Below are positions 6,592 through 8,833 of a stretch of 8,833 nt of DNA, piece by piece. Positions within the stretch are counted from its first letter, which is position 1; each line of letters starts with the position of its first letter. The DNA lies in contig NZ_JBELDZ010000095.1 in assembly GCF_042094015.1 (NCBI RefSeq), forward strand, positions 1 to 8,833, written 5' to 3'. The notes below the pieces were generated by a model that saw only the letters and a program-made list of their open reading frames with translations, did not search any database and was not told the origin of the DNA. The position numbers and the translations under genes were made by a program. Origin of the DNA: Aurantibacter sp042094015 (GTDB lineage: Bacteria; Bacteroidota; Bacteroidia; Flavobacteriales; Flavobacteriaceae).

Positions 6592-7200
6592 ATGAGCAAC
6601 GAAGATTATTTAAAAGACCTTAGCGAAATTAAAAACATAATGACTAAATCGTCACGATTTATATCATTAAGTGGCTTATCTGGAATATTAGCCGGTATTT
6701 ATGCCTTAATTGGTGCCGCAATAGCTTATTACATAGTAACAACTTATTCTAGAGGCTATTTAATTTTAGACGGAAAAATTTTTAATATTTGTCTTGGTAT
6801 TTTAACTACTGTTGCTGTTTTAAGTATTGTTACTGGAATTATATTAACCACAAGAAACGCTAAAAAAAATGGTGAAAAGATTTGGGATAACTCTTCAAGA
6901 AGATTACTACTTAGTTTTTTAGTGCCTTTAATGACTGGAGGAATTTATATTTTAATAATTTTATGGCAAGGTAAATACGGACAAACTGGTGGATTAATGC
7001 TTATATTTTACGGATTAGCCTTAATAAGCGCATCTAAACATAGCGTTGGAGACATTAAATATTTAGGCTTAATCCAGGTTGTTTTAGGTTTAACTGCAGC
7101 TTTATTTCCTGGTTATGGGTTTTGGCTTTGGGTTATAGGGTTTGGAGTTATGCACATTATTTATGGAAGTATTATGCATTTTAAATATGATATGAAATAA
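6592..7200 (+). CDS. Conserved six-helix membrane protein of the regulator-creD module
   Basis: This 202-residue integral inner-membrane protein has six predicted helices at about 25-50, 64-87, 105-125, 132-148, 156-173 and 176-195. A short hydrophilic N-terminus (MSNEDYLKDLSEIKNIMTKSS) precedes them. I see no catalytic or transport motif and do not know its function. Motifs such as SRFISLSGLSGILAGIYALIGA and RRLLLSFLVPLMTGGIY are ones I associate with Bacteroidetes proteins encoded beside a small winged-helix regulator and creD. The promoter and operator lie immediately upstream, and the regulator gene follows after 54 bases that include a 15-A run. The shared operator with creD implies joint control; a role in envelope stress or in sensing for the regulator is speculation. 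Confidence 0.82.
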   Translation: MSNEDYLKDLSEIKNIMTKSSRFISLSGLSGILAGIYALIGAAIAYYIVTTYSRGYLILDGKIFNICLGILTTVAVLSIVTGIILTTRNAKKNGEKIWDNSSRRLLLSFLVPLMTGGIYILIILWQGKYGQTGGLMLIFYGLALISASKHSVGDIKYLGLIQVVLGLTAALFPGYGFWLWVIGFGVMHIIYGSIMHFKYDMK

Positions 7201-7215
7201 TTTATTGTAACCATT

Positions 7216-7230
7216 AAAAAAAAAAAAAAA
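7216..7230 (+). repeat. 15-A homopolymer between membrane protein and regulator genes
   Basis: An uninterrupted run of 15 As lies in the 54-base gap before the regulator start at 7255. It is noncoding, so slippage would change spacing rather than frame. It is also a place where the assembled length may be unreliable. Confidence 0.9.
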
Positions 7231-7254
7231 CATCTTTCATTCAAAACTAAAAAA

Positions 7255-7548
7255 GTGAGCATAATTACCAACATAAATAAAGTATTTGATCATAGAATCC
7301 GTTTAGGAATTATGTCTGTGCTTGTGGTGAACGAAAATGCAGATTTTAAAACACTTAAAGAGCTTTTAGGAGCAACAGATGGTAATTTAGCCAGCCATAC
7401 AAAAGCGTTAGAAAAAGCAGAATATATTTTAGTTGAAAAACAATTTATTGGAAGAAAACCAAATACCACTTACACCGCAACAAAATTAGGGCAAGCAGCT
7501 TTTAAAAAACATATTAACGCTTTGGAGCAACTAATTCGAAAAACATAA
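7255..7548 (+). CDS. Winged-helix transcriptional regulator (HTH_34 type), GTG start
   Basis: This 97-residue single-domain DNA-binding protein matches the HTH_34 (PF13601) winged-helix pattern. Visible: NINKVFDHRIRLGIMSVLVV at 6-25 (helix 1), DFKTLKELLGATDGNLASHTKALEKAEYI at 30-58 (helix-turn-helix, recognition helix about 43-56), a wing at about 59-75 with KQFIGRKPNTTYTATKLG, and a C-terminal helix AAFKKHINALEQLIRK likely used for dimerisation. There is no ligand or receiver domain and no cysteine pair, so the signal is unknown. The GTG at 7255 gives the usual short N-terminus. It lies between the six-helix gene and creD; the two inverted-repeat operators flank it, upstream of both partners, and it is probably cotranscribed with the first gene, giving autoregulation. 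Confidence 0.9.
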   Translation: MSIITNINKVFDHRIRLGIMSVLVVNENADFKTLKELLGATDGNLASHTKALEKAEYILVEKQFIGRKPNTTYTATKLGQAAFKKHINALEQLIRKT

Positions 7549-7587
7549 ATCAGCTTATAAATTACACATTACTTTTTTTTTACTCAC

Positions 7588-7595
7588 TAACTTTG
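7588..7595 (+). promoter_or_regulatory. -7 promoter element of creD
   Basis: TAACTTTG is a perfect TAnnTTTG match, 29 bases before the creD ATG. It shares its last six bases with the left arm of the operator at 7590-7606. A T-rich stretch precedes it in place of a clear -33 TTG. Confidence 0.7.
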
Positions 7596-7611
7596 AATTT
7601 CAAAGTACTTT
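7590..7611 (+). promoter_or_regulatory. Putative operator 2, creD promoter
   Basis: ACTTTGAATTTCAAAGT (7590-7606) is a perfect inverted repeat, 8 bp per arm around a central T. The perfect palindrome AAAGTACTTT (7602-7611) overlaps its right half. It equals the element at 6566-6587 at 21 of 22 bases, although the flanking sequences differ. Its position over the -7 box points to repression by the adjacent winged-helix protein. Confidence 0.75.
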
Positions 7612-7624
7612 AAATAAATAAACA

Positions 7625-8833
7625 ATGGAACACCAAAAAGAAAAAACAAAAAGCAACCTATCTAAATGGCTAAACACTTCAATTACAGCAAGATTACTTA
7701 TGGTTGGATTCTTAACTTTAATACTACTAATTCCTTTATCATACATCAATAGTCTTATCAAAGAAAGAGGTTATAGACAAAAAGATGTTGTTAATGAAAT
7801 AAACTCAAAATGGGGAAAAGAAGTATTATTATACGGACCAATATTAAAAATACCTTATAAATCTTATAAAGAAACGACTATTTATAATGAAAAATCGAAA
7901 AAACACAAAACAGAAATAGAGACAAATATCGAATACGCCTTTATATTTCCCGAACAATTAAACGTAACATCAAATGTTAATTCTAAAAAACTAAAAAGAG
8001 GAAATTTTGAATCTGCAGTATATACTTCAGATATGAAGTTAAAAGGCTTCTTTATAAAACCAAACTTATCTGCAAAAAACATTTTAGATAAAGATATATT
8101 ATGGAATAAAGCCACTTATATTGTTAAAACCAGTAATTTAAAAGGTATTAAAGGCGAAACAAAAATTAACTCAAACGGTAAAGACTATACTTTTGAAACT
8201 AATTTTAACGAACAAACTAGAAATACTTTAGATGAATTAGAGTCTAACTATATTAAAGAAAGTAATGTGCCGAAAACAGATGAAGATAAAATGAGCTTTG
8301 ATTTAAATATAACTTTTGATGGAAGCGAACTATTACAAATTATTCCTATTGGAAAAACAACACATTTAAAAATGGCTTCAAATTGGGGAAACCCTAGTTT
8401 TATTGGAGAATTCTTACCTATAGATTCTTCAAAAAAAATAACTCAAAATTCGTTTGATGCTGAATGGAAAGTAACACATCTTAACAGAGCTTTTTCTCAA
8501 CAGTATTTAAATGCTATTCCAGATTTAAAACGCTATGCTTTTGGTGCTAAATTTTTAATTATGGTAGACGAATTTCAACAAAGTGAAAGATCTGCTAAAT
8601 ATGGTTTTCTTGTAATTGGTCTAACCTTTTTATTATTCTTTTTAATTCAAACCTTAAGCAAAATAAACATACACCCTTTTCAATATTTAATGATTGGTTT
8701 AGCTCTTACTATGTTTTACACTTTATTAGTATCTATAAGTGAACATAGCAACTTTTTAAAAGCCTATATTATTGCTGGCTCTTCTGTAATCATACTAATA
8801 ACTCTTTATTCTAAATCTATTTTAAATTATTAG
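7625..8833 (+). CDS. creD: CreD-family inner-membrane protein, apparently C-terminally short
   Basis: CreD is an inner-membrane protein tied to envelope integrity and beta-lactam or colicin response in proteobacteria; its molecular activity is not established. Seen: one helix at 23-42 (RLLMVGFLTLILLIPLSYI), then RGYRQKDVVNEINSKWG and YGPILKIPY, which are family hallmarks, then a long extracytoplasmic region to about 320, then helices at 326-344, 352-371 and 380-397. The 402-residue frame ends with TAG at the last three bases of the window. CreD proteins are usually about 440-460 residues with two further helices, so the end after TLYSKSILNY looks early. This may be a natural truncation, a recent nonsense or frameshift mutation, or a sequence error; the following DNA is not visible. 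It has its own promoter and operator, and is 76 bases after the regulator gene. Confidence 0.88.
   Translation: MEHQKEKTKSNLSKWLNTSITARLLMVGFLTLILLIPLSYINSLIKERGYRQKDVVNEINSKWGKEVLLYGPILKIPYKSYKETTIYNEKSKKHKTEIETNIEYAFIFPEQLNVTSNVNSKKLKRGNFESAVYTSDMKLKGFFIKPNLSAKNILDKDILWNKATYIVKTSNLKGIKGETKINSNGKDYTFETNFNEQTRNTLDELESNYIKESNVPKTDEDKMSFDLNITFDGSELLQIIPIGKTTHLKMASNWGNPSFIGEFLPIDSSKKITQNSFDAEWKVTHLNRAFSQQYLNAIPDLKRYAFGAKFLIMVDEFQQSERSAKYGFLVIGLTFLLFFLIQTLSKINIHPFQYLMIGLALTMFYTLLVSISEHSNFLKAYIIAGSSVIILITLYSKSILNY

Noticed and set aside
7231..7248. Possible third operator (CTTTCATTCAAA) before the regulator
   Set aside because: Spacing between half-sites is 3-4 bases instead of 5 and the arms do not match ACTTTG/CAAAGT; it looks like chance.
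7882..8115. 77-codon minus-strand open frame
   Set aside because: Antisense shadow within creD, with no supporting features.
1..8833. CRISPR arrays, tRNA or rRNA genes, insertion sequences, phage or defence genes
   Set aside because: No repeat-spacer pattern, RNA gene, transposase, terminal repeat or recognisable defence domain was found.

Overview
The window looks like chromosomal DNA from a marine-type member of the Flavobacteriaceae (Bacteroidetes). The base composition is very AT-rich, with AAA, TTA and ATT codons dominating. Several promoters carry the Bacteroidetes -7 element TAnnTTTG. Ribosome binding sites of the classic GGAGG type are absent. The proteins (a KdsA with the metal-site Cys, a TypA, a HTH_34-type regulator next to CreD) read like flavobacterial versions. 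This assignment is inference from style; no rRNA or tRNA is present.

Left part (1-1742, minus strand). Three genes read leftward: a small three-helix membrane protein of SemiSWEET/YgjV type (1509-1742), a GNAT/FemAB-like acyltransferase (474-1445), and the N-terminal 159 codons of a DegT/DnrJ/EryC1/StrS sugar aminotransferase that runs off the left edge. The last two overlap by four bases (ATGA) and probably form the edge of a surface-polysaccharide amino-sugar locus. The acyltransferase appears to start at an ATT codon 33 codons upstream of its first ATG. A strong intrinsic terminator (1766-1798) separates this group from typA.

Middle (1821-6469). typA (minus) and kdsA (plus) are divergent, each with a recognisable -7 element. 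kdsA makes Kdo-8-phosphate for lipopolysaccharide and carries the Cys/His/Glu/Asp set of the metal-dependent enzymes. Seven bases later comes a secreted, probable outer-membrane beta-barrel protein, likely in the same operon. A small probable lipoprotein follows with its own upstream region, and a convergent DUF1801 protein with a TTG start ends this part.

Right part (6564-8833, plus strand). A six-helix membrane protein, a 97-residue winged-helix regulator and creD form a compact module. Two nearly identical 22-bp elements, each holding a 17-bp inverted repeat that overlaps the -7 box, lie before the membrane-protein gene and before creD. They are the best candidate operators for the regulator between them. 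This is the most interesting system in the window: a self-contained envelope-stress-like module that shows no two-component partner. The creD reading frame stops at the last base of the window and appears roughly 40-50 residues shorter than the family norm, lacking the final two membrane helices.
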